Assembly: GCF_005146945.1 (NCBI RefSeq)
Contig: NZ_SWMS01000007.1
Span: forward strand, 186,001-250,000
Source: Prauserella endophytica
GTDB lineage: Bacteria; Actinomycetota; Actinomycetes; Mycobacteriales; Pseudonocardiaceae
Reading direction: 5' to 3'
Length of the DNA stretch: 64,000 bases
The notes under the pieces are model-generated. The model made no database searches. It saw only the letters and a list, made by a program, of their open reading frames with translations, and had not been told where the DNA came from. The position numbers were made by a program, and so were the translations under genes. This document shows positions 32,517-43,138 of the stretch, piece after piece; the stretch's first letter is position 1, and each line of letters begins with the position of its first letter.

Positions 32517-33784
32517 CGGCCACGACGACACCGCGCCTGAACCGCGCCGCGCTCGCCGCCGGTCCCCCGCCGCCCGCGCGGATCGTGCACCTCGGCGTGG
32601 GCGCCTTCCACCGCTCTCACCAGGCGTGGTACACCGCGCACGCGGCTGACGCGGACCGGTGGGGCATCGCCGGGTTCACCGGCCGCTCGGCCGCAGCGGC
32701 CGACCGGCTCGGCCCGCAGGACGGCGTGTACACCCTCGTCACGCGAGACCACGACGGTGACCGGTTCGAACTGATCGGCTCCATCGTCGGCGTGCAGCCG
32801 GGTGACCGCCACGACCGGCTCGCGGCCGCGATCGCCGCGCCGAGGACGAGCGTGGTCACCCTGACGATCACCGAGGCCGCCTACGACGTCACGCACGCCG
32901 ACCTCACCTCGCCACGCACCGCGCTCGCGCGGCTGCTCCACGGCCTCTCCGCGCGCAGGGACGCCGGCGGCGGACCGCTCGCGGTCGTGCCCTGCGACAA
33001 CCTGCCGGACAACGGCACGCGGCTGGCTGGAACGCTGCGGCGGCTCGCCGAACAGGCCGCGCCCGATCTGGTTTCCTGGCTCGACGAGCACGTGTCGTAC
33101 GTGTCGACGTCTGTGGACCGCATCACGCCGCGCGCGCCGGCCGACCTGGCGGAGTACGTCGCGGCCGCGACGGGGTGGTACGACGAGGCTCCCGTGATCG
33201 CCGAGCGCTTCTCGGACTGGGTCCTTTCGGGCGACTTCCCCGCGGGGCGGCCCGCGTGGGACACCGCGGGCGCGCAGTTCGTGCCCGACGTCGAGCCGTA
33301 CGAGGCGCGCAAGCTGTGGATGCTGAACGGCGCGCACACGGCACTCGCATGCGCGGGACTGCTCCGTGGGCACCGGACCGTCGACGACGCGATCGCCGAT
33401 GCCGAATGCCGCGCCCTGGTCGGCCGGTACTGGGACGAATGCGAACGGCACCTGCCACCACAGCTGGATCTCACGCGTTACCGCCAGGATCTGCTCGCCC
33501 GATTCGGCAACGCGAGGATGGACCACCACCTGACCCAGATCGCCGAGGACACCACCACCAAGCTCCGGGTCCGCGTCGTGCCGGTCGCCCTCCGAGAACT
33601 GGCGGCGGGCAGGCGGGCGGATGGTTGCGCCGCGGTCGTCGCCGAGTGGGTGCGCGCCGTGCGGGCCGCGAAGGTCCCGGCCGACGGCGCCGAGGGCGAC
33701 CCGCTGGCCGCGCTCTCCCCCGAGCTGGCCTCGTCACGGACATTCCGCGAAACCGTGGACTCGCGCGCGGGCTCGATCGGCTGA
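32513..33784 (+). CDS. uxuB: Mannitol dehydrogenase-family protein, probable D-fructuronate reductase
   Basis: 423-aa long-chain polyol dehydrogenase family enzyme, expected to reduce D-fructuronate to D-mannonate with NAD(P)H. GTG start overlapping the uxaC stop (GTGA). Visible motifs: IVHLGVGAFHRSHQAWYTAHA (nucleotide-binding region), VVPCDNLPDNG, FVPDVEPYEARKLWMLNGAH with the KxxxxNxxH active-site motif, and DTTTKLRVRVVP. The gene symbol rests on family plus position between uxaC and the mannonate dehydratase pathway. Tagaturonate reductase or mannitol dehydrogenase activity cannot be excluded. Confidence 0.88.
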   Translation: MTATTTPRLNRAALAAGPPPPARIVHLGVGAFHRSHQAWYTAHAADADRWGIAGFTGRSAAAADRLGPQDGVYTLVTRDHDGDRFELIGSIVGVQPGDRHDRLAAAIAAPRTSVVTLTITEAAYDVTHADLTSPRTALARLLHGLSARRDAGGGPLAVVPCDNLPDNGTRLAGTLRRLAEQAAPDLVSWLDEHVSYVSTSVDRITPRAPADLAEYVAAATGWYDEAPVIAERFSDWVLSGDFPAGRPAWDTAGAQFVPDVEPYEARKLWMLNGAHTALACAGLLRGHRTVDDAIADAECRALVGRYWDECERHLPPQLDLTRYRQDLLARFGNARMDHHLTQIAEDTTTKLRVRVVPVALRELAAGRRADGCAAVVAEWVRAVRAAKVPADGAEGDPLAALSPELASSRTFRETVDSRAGSIG

Positions 33785-33798
33785 GAGACAATGGCGCG

Positions 33799-34833
33799 AT
33801 GGACCACGAAGTCACCGCCGTCCCGCGCGCGCAGCGGCCCGACCCGGCCGGCCATGCGACGATCTACGACATCGCGCGCGTGGCCGGGGTAAGCCCGTCC
33901 ACCGTGTCCAGAGCGCTCAACAAGCCGGGCCGGATCAACGCCACGACCGAGCAGCGCATTCGCGAGGTCGCCGCGGACCTCGGCTACCGGCTCAACCCCG
34001 TGGCCCGGGCGCTATACACCGGGCAGACCAGCACGTTCGCCCTCATCCTCTCCGACATCACCAACCCGGTGTACTTCGAACTCGTGCGCGGCGCGGAAAC
34101 GGTCGGCGCGCGTGAGAACTACACCATGGTGCTCGCGGAATCCCAGGAGTCGGGCGCCCGGGAGGCGGACGCGGCCGAGCGGCTGCTGCCCGCGGTCGAC
34201 GGCATCGCACTCGTGTCCACGCGCATGCCGGACGAGCAGATCCGGCACCTGGCCGCGCGCAAACCCCTCGTCGTCGTCAACCGGCGCGTGGACGATGTGC
34301 TCAGCATCGTCCCCGACCCGAGGCCCGGAATCGAGGCCGCCATCGAACACCTCGCGGCGCTTGGTCACCGGTCGTTCGCCTACCTGTCCGGCCCGCGCAC
34401 GTCCTATATGAGCCAGCTGCGCTGGGAGATCGCCTTCGAATGCGCCCTCGCGCACGGTCTCTCCGTCGTCGAGATCGGACCGTGCGAGCCGACGCTCGCC
34501 GGCGGCCGCGCGATCAAACGACGCGTGCTGGCCGCCGGCGTTACGTCCGTCCTCGCCTACAACGACATCATCGCGATCGGGCTGCTGCTGGAATGCCGCG
34601 ACAGCGGCATGGACCTGCCGGGCCAGCTGAGCATTGTCGGCTTCGACGACAGCTTCGGCTCCGACTTCACCAGCCCGCCCCTCACCACGATCCGCAGCCC
34701 GCTCCGGCAGGCGGGCGAACTGGCGGTCGAGCGCCTGCTGAGCCTGGTCCGGGACGAGGACCACCAGCACGTCGACGACCTCGCCACCGTCCTCGTTCAG
34801 CGCGGATCCACAGCGGCGCCGATGCTGACCTGA
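33799..34833 (+). CDS. LacI family transcriptional regulator
   Basis: 344-aa LacI/GalR repressor. The DNA-binding domain ATIYDIARVAGVSPSTVSRALN and hinge GYRLNPVARALYTGQT are clear. A periplasmic-binding-protein-like sensor follows, with SDITNPVYFELVRGAE, AYNDIIAIGLL and SIVGFDDSFGSDFTSPPLTTIRS. It is the third gene of the uxaC operon and is closely similar to the LacI protein at 37074, with nearly identical recognition helices. Both therefore probably bind the same GGCAACCGATTGCC operators. A hexuronate-derived ligand is likely. Confidence 0.93.
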   Translation: MDHEVTAVPRAQRPDPAGHATIYDIARVAGVSPSTVSRALNKPGRINATTEQRIREVAADLGYRLNPVARALYTGQTSTFALILSDITNPVYFELVRGAETVGARENYTMVLAESQESGAREADAAERLLPAVDGIALVSTRMPDEQIRHLAARKPLVVVNRRVDDVLSIVPDPRPGIEAAIEHLAALGHRSFAYLSGPRTSYMSQLRWEIAFECALAHGLSVVEIGPCEPTLAGGRAIKRRVLAAGVTSVLAYNDIIAIGLLLECRDSGMDLPGQLSIVGFDDSFGSDFTSPPLTTIRSPLRQAGELAVERLLSLVRDEDHQHVDDLATVLVQRGSTAAPMLT

Positions 34834-34967
34834 CAGCCCCGCAGGTCATCGGCCGCGTCGGCCGGGGTGCTGTCCGGGGAAGTGGCTGGGCCGGACCGTC
34901 CCAACCGGAAACACTCGCGACCATTGTCGTCGCGTTCGGGGGACGCTGAGGGAATCCGTCACCGTAC

Positions 34968-34993
34968 TGCCCGCCGGACGCACCCGGCGGGCA
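34968..34993. terminator. Hairpin terminator between convergent lacI and uidA
   Basis: TGCCCGCCGG-acgcac-CCGGCGGGCA, a perfect 10-bp stem with a 6-nt loop, in the 173-bp gap between the rightward lacI gene and the leftward beta-glucuronidase gene. No T-tract, as is usual in actinomycetes. Confidence 0.65.
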
Positions 34994-35006
34994 CCGGGCG
35001 TCCTCG

Positions 35007-36875
<1,869 letters not shown>

Positions 36876-37073
36876 CTAGCTTGAAAAGTTCATGTGGGGG
36901 TTGGCATGCTGGTTCCAACGTTGCACCGTTGTGCGCGAGCCGGATCGTCGTTCCCCGCACCCCGCGGCCGAGACGTCGCCGTGTGCGAAGTGCTGCGCCC
37001 CAAGCGTATGCTCCCCAGCGTGGTGTCAGGACGTCGACATCGGACTGAAGCGAGGGTGTCGGAATGAGGCAGT

Positions 37074-38099
37074 GTGGCGACCAACGGTAGAAGGCAAGCC
37101 GACCGCGCCGCCCCGGCGACCATCTACGATGTCGCGCGGATGGCGGGGGTCAGCCCTTCCACGGTGTCACGTGCCCTGAACAAGCCGGGCCGGATCAACG
37201 CGAGCACGGAGCATCGGATCCGCGAGATCGCGGAGGCGATCGGGTACCGGTTGAACCCGCTGGCGCGCGCTCTGCCGACCGGCCGGACACAGACACTCGC
37301 GCTGACCCTCTCGGACATCACGAACCCGGTCTACTTCGAACTCATTCGTGGCGCGGAACGCGTCGCCGCGAGCCGTGGCTACATACTCATCCTCGCGGAG
37401 AGCCAGGAGTCGGCTGATCTGGAGAACGAAACCGCCCAGCGCTTGCTGAGCTCTGTCGATGGACTGATTCTCGTCGCCGCACGCCTGGACAATTCTGACA
37501 TCGTCGAACTCGGGAAACGCAAACCGATTCTGACCGTGAACCGCAAGGTGCGCGGTATCGGCAGCGTTGTGGCGGATGTCCGGCCGGGCATTCGGGACGC
37601 CCTTGACCATCTGCAGCGGCTCGGCCACAAGAAGCTGGCCTACATTGCGGGGCCTTCGTCCTCCTGGATGAACCGGCTGCGAGATCGTACGATCTCTTCG
37701 GAGGCCGGAGACCGCGGGATGAAGGTCGTCACCTTGGGTCCTCACGTTCCTACCGTGGCGGGAGGCGCCGCCGCGCTCGAAGCCGTCCGCGAGAGCGGTG
37801 CCACCGCCGCACTGGCCTACAACGACCTCATGGCCATCGGGCTCCTCAAGGCGGGACACGAGGTCGGCATGAGAATACCCGAGCAGTTGAGCCTGGTCGG
37901 CTTCGACGACATCTTCGGATCCGACTTCACGTCCCCGCCCATCACCACGATTCGCACTCCCCACGCGCTTCTCGGAGAACAGGCGGCGCTGCGGCTCATC
38001 GCAGAGCTGAACAACGAGGCGGCGCACAGGCACACCGTGCCCAGAACCGAGTTCCTGCAGCGATCTTCGACCGATCGCGCACGCCTAGGCCGTTTCTGA
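37074..38099 (+). CDS. LacI family transcriptional regulator (paralog of the 33799 gene)
   Basis: 341 aa, GTG start after TGAGGC. DNA-binding ATIYDVARMAGVSPSTVSRALN and hinge GYRLNPLARALPTG; sensor domain with SDITNPVYFELIRGAERVAAS, GFDDIFGSDFTSPPITTIRTP and AYNDLMAIGLLKAG. It is very similar throughout to the LacI protein 3 kb upstream, so a duplication with possible division of labour (different ligands, same operator). It is divergent from the beta-glucuronidase gene, which it probably represses. Its stop codon lies inside one arm of a 21-bp inverted repeat (38085-38105). Confidence 0.93.
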   Translation: MATNGRRQADRAAPATIYDVARMAGVSPSTVSRALNKPGRINASTEHRIREIAEAIGYRLNPLARALPTGRTQTLALTLSDITNPVYFELIRGAERVAASRGYILILAESQESADLENETAQRLLSSVDGLILVAARLDNSDIVELGKRKPILTVNRKVRGIGSVVADVRPGIRDALDHLQRLGHKKLAYIAGPSSSWMNRLRDRTISSEAGDRGMKVVTLGPHVPTVAGGAAALEAVRESGATAALAYNDLMAIGLLKAGHEVGMRIPEQLSLVGFDDIFGSDFTSPPITTIRTPHALLGEQAALRLIAELNNEAAHRHTVPRTEFLQRSSTDRARLGRF

Positions 38100-38279
38100 C
38101 AATCCGCTGGCGAGCGAGCGGGGATCAGCGTGGTGGCTCGCCAGGCGGAGGAAGGCCCTCGCAGGCGGACCGTACTTGGGCCTTCCGACGACGCATGCCC
38201 CGGGCGCGGGTTCCCCGCACGAACCGAGCGCCGCGCTGGCCCTGCGCAGCCGGCAACGGGATTGTCAGACACGGCCTAG
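38085..38279. repeat. 21-bp inverted repeat pair flanking about 150 bp (MITE-like or duplicated fragment)
   Basis: The left arm at 38085-38105 begins CTAGGCCGTT and ends GACAATCC. The right arm at 38259-38279 is its reverse complement with one mismatch in 21. The left arm spans the stop codon of the lacI gene. Just right of the right arm, ACACGGCCT is repeated directly (38270-38278 and 38281-38289). The 153-bp interior has no open gene. This accounts for most of the 250-bp gap 38100-38349 between convergent genes. It could be a small non-autonomous element or a long-range RNA stem ending both transcripts. Confidence 0.5.
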
Positions 38280-38349
38280 ACACGGCCTGGCGGGCAGGTC
38301 TCGCTGGCCCGCACTACCTTCCGGGCCGCAGACGGCTACGGCCCAGCGA

Positions 38350-40425
38350 TCACGTGGGCGTGACGACGACTACTTCGAACAGTCCGAGAGGCGGCAGTTC
38401 GACGATCAGATCGTCCCCGTCGGCGGTGCTGGCGAGCGATTCGCCCGCGAGCAGGGCCTCCGCCTTGAGGGCATCACCGGCTCGTCCGGCGAGGCGGAGC
38501 CGCCCGCCCGTGACCGGAATGTGGGGACCGTAGGAACGGCGGCGCGCACCACTGTGGTTGATCACGTGGACGACGGTCTGATCGTGGTTTCGGCCGGTGA
38601 CGATCTCCGCGGAGTCGTGCAGGTCCGCGGAGATCGACGGCTGGACGATGGAGCGAACGATGTCCACGGCGTGGTCGCGCACATCGGTCTTCGCGTATTC
38701 ACGGTAGGTGCGCCCGATCGTCCATGGCACCTGCACGACCTGTCCCTTGCCATGGGAGAAGCGCACGGCGTCCGGGTCGCCGCTGGTGACGTGACCGTAG
38801 GCGACTTCGGGTGGAGCGAACGGCGCACGAGGCAGCACTGTTCCTTGCTTCGCGGCACCCGGTTTCCAGACGAACTGCTGGTATCGCCCGGAGACGGGGA
38901 TGAGCGGGCCGGCGTAGTGGAACTCGTCGATGCGCGGCTGCGCTCGCAAGGCCACGTAGGTCGAGCGCAGAGCGGCGCCTTCGAGGGCGGGCGCGGACAC
39001 GCGGAGCGCCGGCGAGCATGCCAACTCGATTGCCCCGTCTCGGCTCAGCCCGGCCGACCCGGTCAGCAGAAGGTTCCCACTGTCTCGAACGTAGTCGTCG
39101 ACCGTGGAGGCCTGCCCATCGATCCCGCCCACATCGGGCAGGATCAGTAGCGAGTAACGCGCGAGTGCGCCCTGCCCCGCGAGCGTGCGGAGCCGATCGA
39201 TCGGCACGACGTCGAACGGGACATGCTTCTCCAGCAGCGCAAGGTAGAGACCGCGGAACTCTTCGAGGACGTCCCAGTACTTCCCAGGGGCCGCCGAGCC
39301 GTGGTCTGGGCGCACGAGGGCTACCTGCGCGGCCGGCCGCAGGCCCTGGTAGAGCTCGCGGTGTCGTGCCCGAAACCGCATCACCTCACGGCCGAGCGAG
39401 ATCGCCGGTTCCACGGGCAAGCGCCCCGGGGCGCCGAAGTAGTAGGCCGACGGGCTGCCACCCCGCGCGATCGCCTGCACCAGATACTGAGCGAAGTGCT
39501 CGGGTTGCTCGTTGGCCATCCGGTAGCCGCTGTCGATGAACGCGCAGCAGTTGACCAGCACCGCCGAGTCCGGGCGCGTGGATGCGTGGGCGCTCACCGC
39601 CTCGGCCGTCGCATGTGGCCAGAGCTCCTTGCCCGGCATTGCCCGGTAGGCGTTGTTTCCCTCGACGTACTCGATCGGCGCACCGCGCCGCAGTACGACA
39701 CCGACATCCCGTCCTCGGCCCTCGACGTGGTCGACGATCCTCGCCGTGAGGTCGGCAAGCGTCGTCGACACGTACTGGCGCCACCGGCCGAATGCCGGCG
39801 AGGTCATGTCCCGCGGCAGCTCGTCGCCACCGCTGAACTTCGCGAAGCCCTCCACGCAGGCCCCGCAGTGACACGGGCCGTGCACGACCTCGTCGTAATC
39901 GCGCTCGTTGAAGTTGAACCAGTTGAGGAAGATGCCGTCGACCTCGTACCGGTCGAGGACCTCGTCGAGGACGTCGAAGACTCGCGCCTGGTAGTACTCC
40001 CCCGAGGGACACACGCTGTAGAGGGTGTTGTACACCTGCGGATCACCGTCAGGTGAGCGGTACAGCCATTCGGGGTGTTCCGCCGCGATTCGCGACGAGA
40101 CCTTCGACATGTCGAACCGGGCGATCACTTTGAGGCCACGGCGCTTTGCCGCGGACATCGCGTCCCCGAGCAGATCACCGGACGCGCGCCGGCCGAGCAT
40201 GGGGTTGCGGGTCTGGAACGGCAGATCTGTCGGGTAGAAGGACAGGATCCCGCCGGCGTTCAGGAGCCAGGTGTCGGCGCCGTACTCGACGACCGCGTCG
40301 GCGGCGGCCTCCACATCCATCAGCGCGTCGATGTCCTGAAGGTTGGTCTGCACAGCGCCGAATGGCTCCCGCCACTTGCTGTGAGGCGGCAGGTCGCGCT
40401 CTGGGGTCGATGGCCTCGTGGACAT
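38350..40425 (-). CDS. Putative glycoside hydrolase, GHL6-type TIM barrel plus beta-galactosidase trimerisation-like domain
   Basis: 691-aa cytosolic protein with no signal peptide. The N-terminal barrel has GADTWLLNAGGILSFYPTD, AMSAAKRRGLKVIARFDMSK, HPEWLYRSPDGDPQVYNTLY, the VDGIFLNWFNFNERD strand end, and a zinc-like CHCGACVEGF cluster. These are typical of the hypothetical glycosyl hydrolase 6 group. The middle (about 350-560) looks like the amidotransferase-like domain of GH42 enzymes (LLEKHVPFDVVPIDRL, LLILPDVGGI). The acid/base and nucleophile are not assignable with confidence. It is encoded 56 bp after the ABC transporter genes, same strand, so it likely attacks an imported uronide-containing glycoside. 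Confidence 0.72.
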   Translation of the reverse strand: MSTRPSTPERDLPPHSKWREPFGAVQTNLQDIDALMDVEAAADAVVEYGADTWLLNAGGILSFYPTDLPFQTRNPMLGRRASGDLLGDAMSAAKRRGLKVIARFDMSKVSSRIAAEHPEWLYRSPDGDPQVYNTLYSVCPSGEYYQARVFDVLDEVLDRYEVDGIFLNWFNFNERDYDEVVHGPCHCGACVEGFAKFSGGDELPRDMTSPAFGRWRQYVSTTLADLTARIVDHVEGRGRDVGVVLRRGAPIEYVEGNNAYRAMPGKELWPHATAEAVSAHASTRPDSAVLVNCCAFIDSGYRMANEQPEHFAQYLVQAIARGGSPSAYYFGAPGRLPVEPAISLGREVMRFRARHRELYQGLRPAAQVALVRPDHGSAAPGKYWDVLEEFRGLYLALLEKHVPFDVVPIDRLRTLAGQGALARYSLLILPDVGGIDGQASTVDDYVRDSGNLLLTGSAGLSRDGAIELACSPALRVSAPALEGAALRSTYVALRAQPRIDEFHYAGPLIPVSGRYQQFVWKPGAAKQGTVLPRAPFAPPEVAYGHVTSGDPDAVRFSHGKGQVVQVPWTIGRTYREYAKTDVRDHAVDIVRSIVQPSISADLHDSAEIVTGRNHDQTVVHVINHSGARRRSYGPHIPVTGGRLRLAGRAGDALKAEALLAGESLASTADGDDLIVELPPLGLFEVVVVTPT

Positions 40426-40481
40426 GGTTCACCTATCGGTCGTGAAGTCCGCTTGTTTGCTTGCTGGTGGAGAAGTACGTG

Positions 40482-41339
40482 TCAACGCACGCCGGCTCCG
40501 GTCTCCATCGAACCGTTCTCCGCGAGTCGTTTGCGTTCCTCGCGTCGCCGACGCTGTTCGATCGGGTCCGCGACCGGGGCCGCAAGCAGCAGTCGCCTGC
40601 TGTACGAATGCTCGGGACGGGACGTGACGATCTCGGCCGGACCGGTCTCCACGATCTCTCCCTGGTAGATGACGGCGACGCGGTGGCTGATGTGCCGAAC
40701 GACTGCGAGATCGTGCGAGATGAAAAGGAACGCCACACCCGTCTCGCGCTGGATGTCGATCAGCAGTTTCAGCACGAGTGCCTGAGTGGAGAGATCGAGC
40801 GCCGAGACGGGCTCGTCGCACACGATGAGCTTCGGCTGAGGGGCGAGCGCCCGCGCGATCGCGACGCGCTGCCGCTGTCCGCCGCTGAACTCACGAGGCA
40901 GTCGTTCCGCCGCGTCGGCCGGCAGGCCGACCTGGTCCAGGAGCGCCTTCACCCTGGCACGGGCATCGCGCGTGGTGGAGCCCTGTATGACGAGCGGTTC
41001 GCTGAGGATGTCGCCCACCGTGAGCGCGGGGTTCAGCGACGAGTACGGGTCCTGGAACACGACTTGGATGTCACGTGCCAGCTCACGTCGGCGCCGCGGA
41101 CCGACGTGGGTGATGTTCTCGCCCTGGAATCGGATCTCTCCGCCGCTGGCCTTGACCAGGCCGAGGATCGCGCGTCCGATCGTCGTCTTGCCCGATCCGG
41201 ACTCGCCCACGAGCCCCAGCACCTCTCCGTCATCAATGGTCAGGGAAACCCCGTGAAGGACTTCGTGAGGCTTGGCGCGAAATCCCCGTCCGGGGAACTC
41301 GACGTGGAGGCTCTCGACCTCGAGCAGCTTCTCGGCCAT
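40482..41339 (-). CDS. Dipeptide-type ABC transporter ATP-binding protein (DppF/OppF family)
   Basis: 285-aa ATPase. Walker A GESGSGKTT, Q-loop VVFQDPYSSLNPALTVGD, signature FSGGQRQRVAIARAL, Walker B LIVCDEPVSALD and H-loop ISHDLA are all intact, with the OppF-type tail SRPEHSYSRRLLLAAPV. Its ATG shares a base with the preceding stop (TGATG), so it is coupled to the fused permease-ATPase gene. It pairs with the ATPase half of that fusion to power one importer. In this locus the cargo is presumably an oligosaccharide or glucuronide rather than a peptide. Confidence 0.94.
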   Translation of the reverse strand: MAEKLLEVESLHVEFPGRGFRAKPHEVLHGVSLTIDDGEVLGLVGESGSGKTTIGRAILGLVKASGGEIRFQGENITHVGPRRRRELARDIQVVFQDPYSSLNPALTVGDILSEPLVIQGSTTRDARARVKALLDQVGLPADAAERLPREFSGGQRQRVAIARALAPQPKLIVCDEPVSALDLSTQALVLKLLIDIQRETGVAFLFISHDLAVVRHISHRVAVIYQGEIVETGPAEIVTSRPEHSYSRRLLLAAPVADPIEQRRRREERKRLAENGSMETGAGVR

Positions 41340-43138
41340 CAGTTGATGCCCTCCGACGATTCGCCTGCCAGGACACGGTCGTCGTCGCGGACGACGCTCT
41401 CGTCGAGGATCGAGGCGAGGAGCTTCTGCGTGTAGGGGTGCTGGGGATTCCGGAAGACCTCTGCGACGTCACCTGTTTCCACGACGCGCCCGTCCTGCAT
41501 GACGGCCATTCGCTCGCAGATGTCCGCGACCACTCCGAAGTTGTGGGTGACCAGCAGAATCGCCATGCCCATCTCCGCCTGGAGGTCGCGCAGGAGGTCG
41601 AGAATCTCGGCCTGGATGGTCACGTCCAGAGCGGTGGTGGGCTCGTCGGCGATGAGGACACGGGGACGGCAGGCGACCGCGGTCGCGATCAGCACACGCT
41701 GTGCCATACCGCCGGAGATCTGATGGGGATACAGGCGCATCGTTCGCTCCGGATCCGCGATGCCGACGTGGCCGAGCAGCTCGATGGCTCGCTTGCGCGC
41801 GGCCGACCGGGACACGGAGGAGGCCGCACGGAGACTCTCGACCATCTGCGCGCCGATCGTGAACGACGGGTCCAGGTTCGACATCGGCTCCTGGGGCACG
41901 TACGCGATGTCGCGCCCCCGGATGCCCCGCAGCTGACGCTCCGACAAGCCGATGAGCTCGCGTCCGTCAAGTTTGATCGAGCCCTCGGGGATGGAAGCCT
42001 CGCCTGGCAGGACGCCGAGCGCGGCGAAGGCCGTCTGGGTCTTGCCGGATCCCGATTCCCCGACAAGGCCCATGGTCTCTCCTGGCCGCACGGCCAGCGA
42101 GACACCGTTCAGCACGGGCTTCGGCGTTCCGCTCGGGTCCGGATACGTGAGGTGCAGGTTCTCGATGCTGAGCAGGGCGTCGGCATCGCCGGGGTTCTTC
42201 GGTGCCTGCTCGTGCCGGGCCGGACCCTTCGAGCCGGCGGACTTGCTCACCGAGGACGCCTTGGGCCGTGCTCCCTCGAGCGCGTCTCGCAGCGAGTTGC
42301 CGAAGAGCACGAACGACGCGGTCATGACACCGAGCATCAGCGCCGGCCAGACGAACTGCAGTGAGTCCACGTACAGGTTCGTGAAGCCATAGGCGATCAT
42401 CGCGCCGAAGCTCGGCACCTCGGTCGAGCCGACACCGAGGAACGCGAGGCCGGATTGCACGCCGATCGCCGACCCCATGAGGAACGCGGTCGAGATGATC
42501 ACCGGCCCTTGCACGACCGGCATCACGTGGCGGCCGAGGATCCTGAGGGTGGAGAGCCCGGAGACCCTCGCCGCGTCCACGTACAGTTCGTTGCGCACAC
42601 CGACGGTGACGTTTCGCACCAGCCGGTAGATGCCGGGTGCGAGCAGGACACCGTAGATCAGCATCGTCACGCGGAAGTCGCCCTTGGTGAGCGGCATGAG
42701 CACGATCAGCAGGAGGATGCCGGGCAACGTCATGATCAGGTTGAAGACCCACTCGATGCCACCTCGGATCCGTCCACCGAAGTATCCACCGATGAGACCA
42801 CACGTCAGGCCGATGCTGATGGCGACCGCAGCGCCGATCAGCGCGGAGACCACACTCGTGTTGATCGAGTAGAGCAGCCTGGAGAAGATGTCCCGGCCGT
42901 TCTGATCAGCGCCCAGTGGATAGTCCGGTGCGCCGACGGGGGCGTTCACCGCGGAAAGCGCGGCGTCGTTCGGTCCGTGTTCGGCGATCCACGGCGCGAA
43001 AATCCCGAGCAACACGATGATCAACAGCACCGCGGCGGAGATCACCGCCTGGGGGTCCTTGAGCAGACGCCGGAACGACGAACGACGTGCTGGGACCGTT
43101 GTCGGTTCGGATTCGGCGCCCGCCGCTTCGGTACTCAA
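41339..43138 (-). CDS. Fused ABC permease/ATP-binding protein (DppC-DppD fusion)
   Basis: 599-aa fusion. Residues about 1-290 are a DppC-type permease (LLKDPQAVISAAVLLIIVLL helix, LGADQNGRDIFSRLLYSINT, YVDAARVSGLSTLRILGRHV coupling motif). Residues about 320-599 are a DppD-type ATPase (GESGSGKTQTA Walker A, YVPQEPMSNLDPSF Q-loop, ISGGMAQRVLIATAVACRP signature, LIADEPTTALD Walker B). I chose the TTG at 43138 because it overlaps the upstream TGA (TTGA) and gives the right permease N-terminus. A natural domain fusion known in actinobacteria. It couples channel and motor in one chain. Confidence 0.9.
   Translation of the reverse strand: MSTEAAGAESEPTTVPARRSSFRRLLKDPQAVISAAVLLIIVLLGIFAPWIAEHGPNDAALSAVNAPVGAPDYPLGADQNGRDIFSRLLYSINTSVVSALIGAAVAISIGLTCGLIGGYFGGRIRGGIEWVFNLIMTLPGILLLIVLMPLTKGDFRVTMLIYGVLLAPGIYRLVRNVTVGVRNELYVDAARVSGLSTLRILGRHVMPVVQGPVIISTAFLMGSAIGVQSGLAFLGVGSTEVPSFGAMIAYGFTNLYVDSLQFVWPALMLGVMTASFVLFGNSLRDALEGARPKASSVSKSAGSKGPARHEQAPKNPGDADALLSIENLHLTYPDPSGTPKPVLNGVSLAVRPGETMGLVGESGSGKTQTAFAALGVLPGEASIPEGSIKLDGRELIGLSERQLRGIRGRDIAYVPQEPMSNLDPSFTIGAQMVESLRAASSVSRSAARKRAIELLGHVGIADPERTMRLYPHQISGGMAQRVLIATAVACRPRVLIADEPTTALDVTIQAEILDLLRDLQAEMGMAILLVTHNFGVVADICERMAVMQDGRVVETGDVAEVFRNPQHPYTQKLLASILDESVVRDDDRVLAGESSEGIN

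Noticed and set aside
30987-32531. 514-codon leftward frame opposite uxaC
   Set aside because: Shadow of the glucuronate isomerase gene, whose metal motifs and family signatures are unambiguous.
38251-38266. Seventh LacI-type operator (GGCAACGGGATTGTC)
   Set aside because: One extra base breaks the symmetry, and it lies between convergent genes where no promoter is expected; it is part of the 21-bp inverted repeat.
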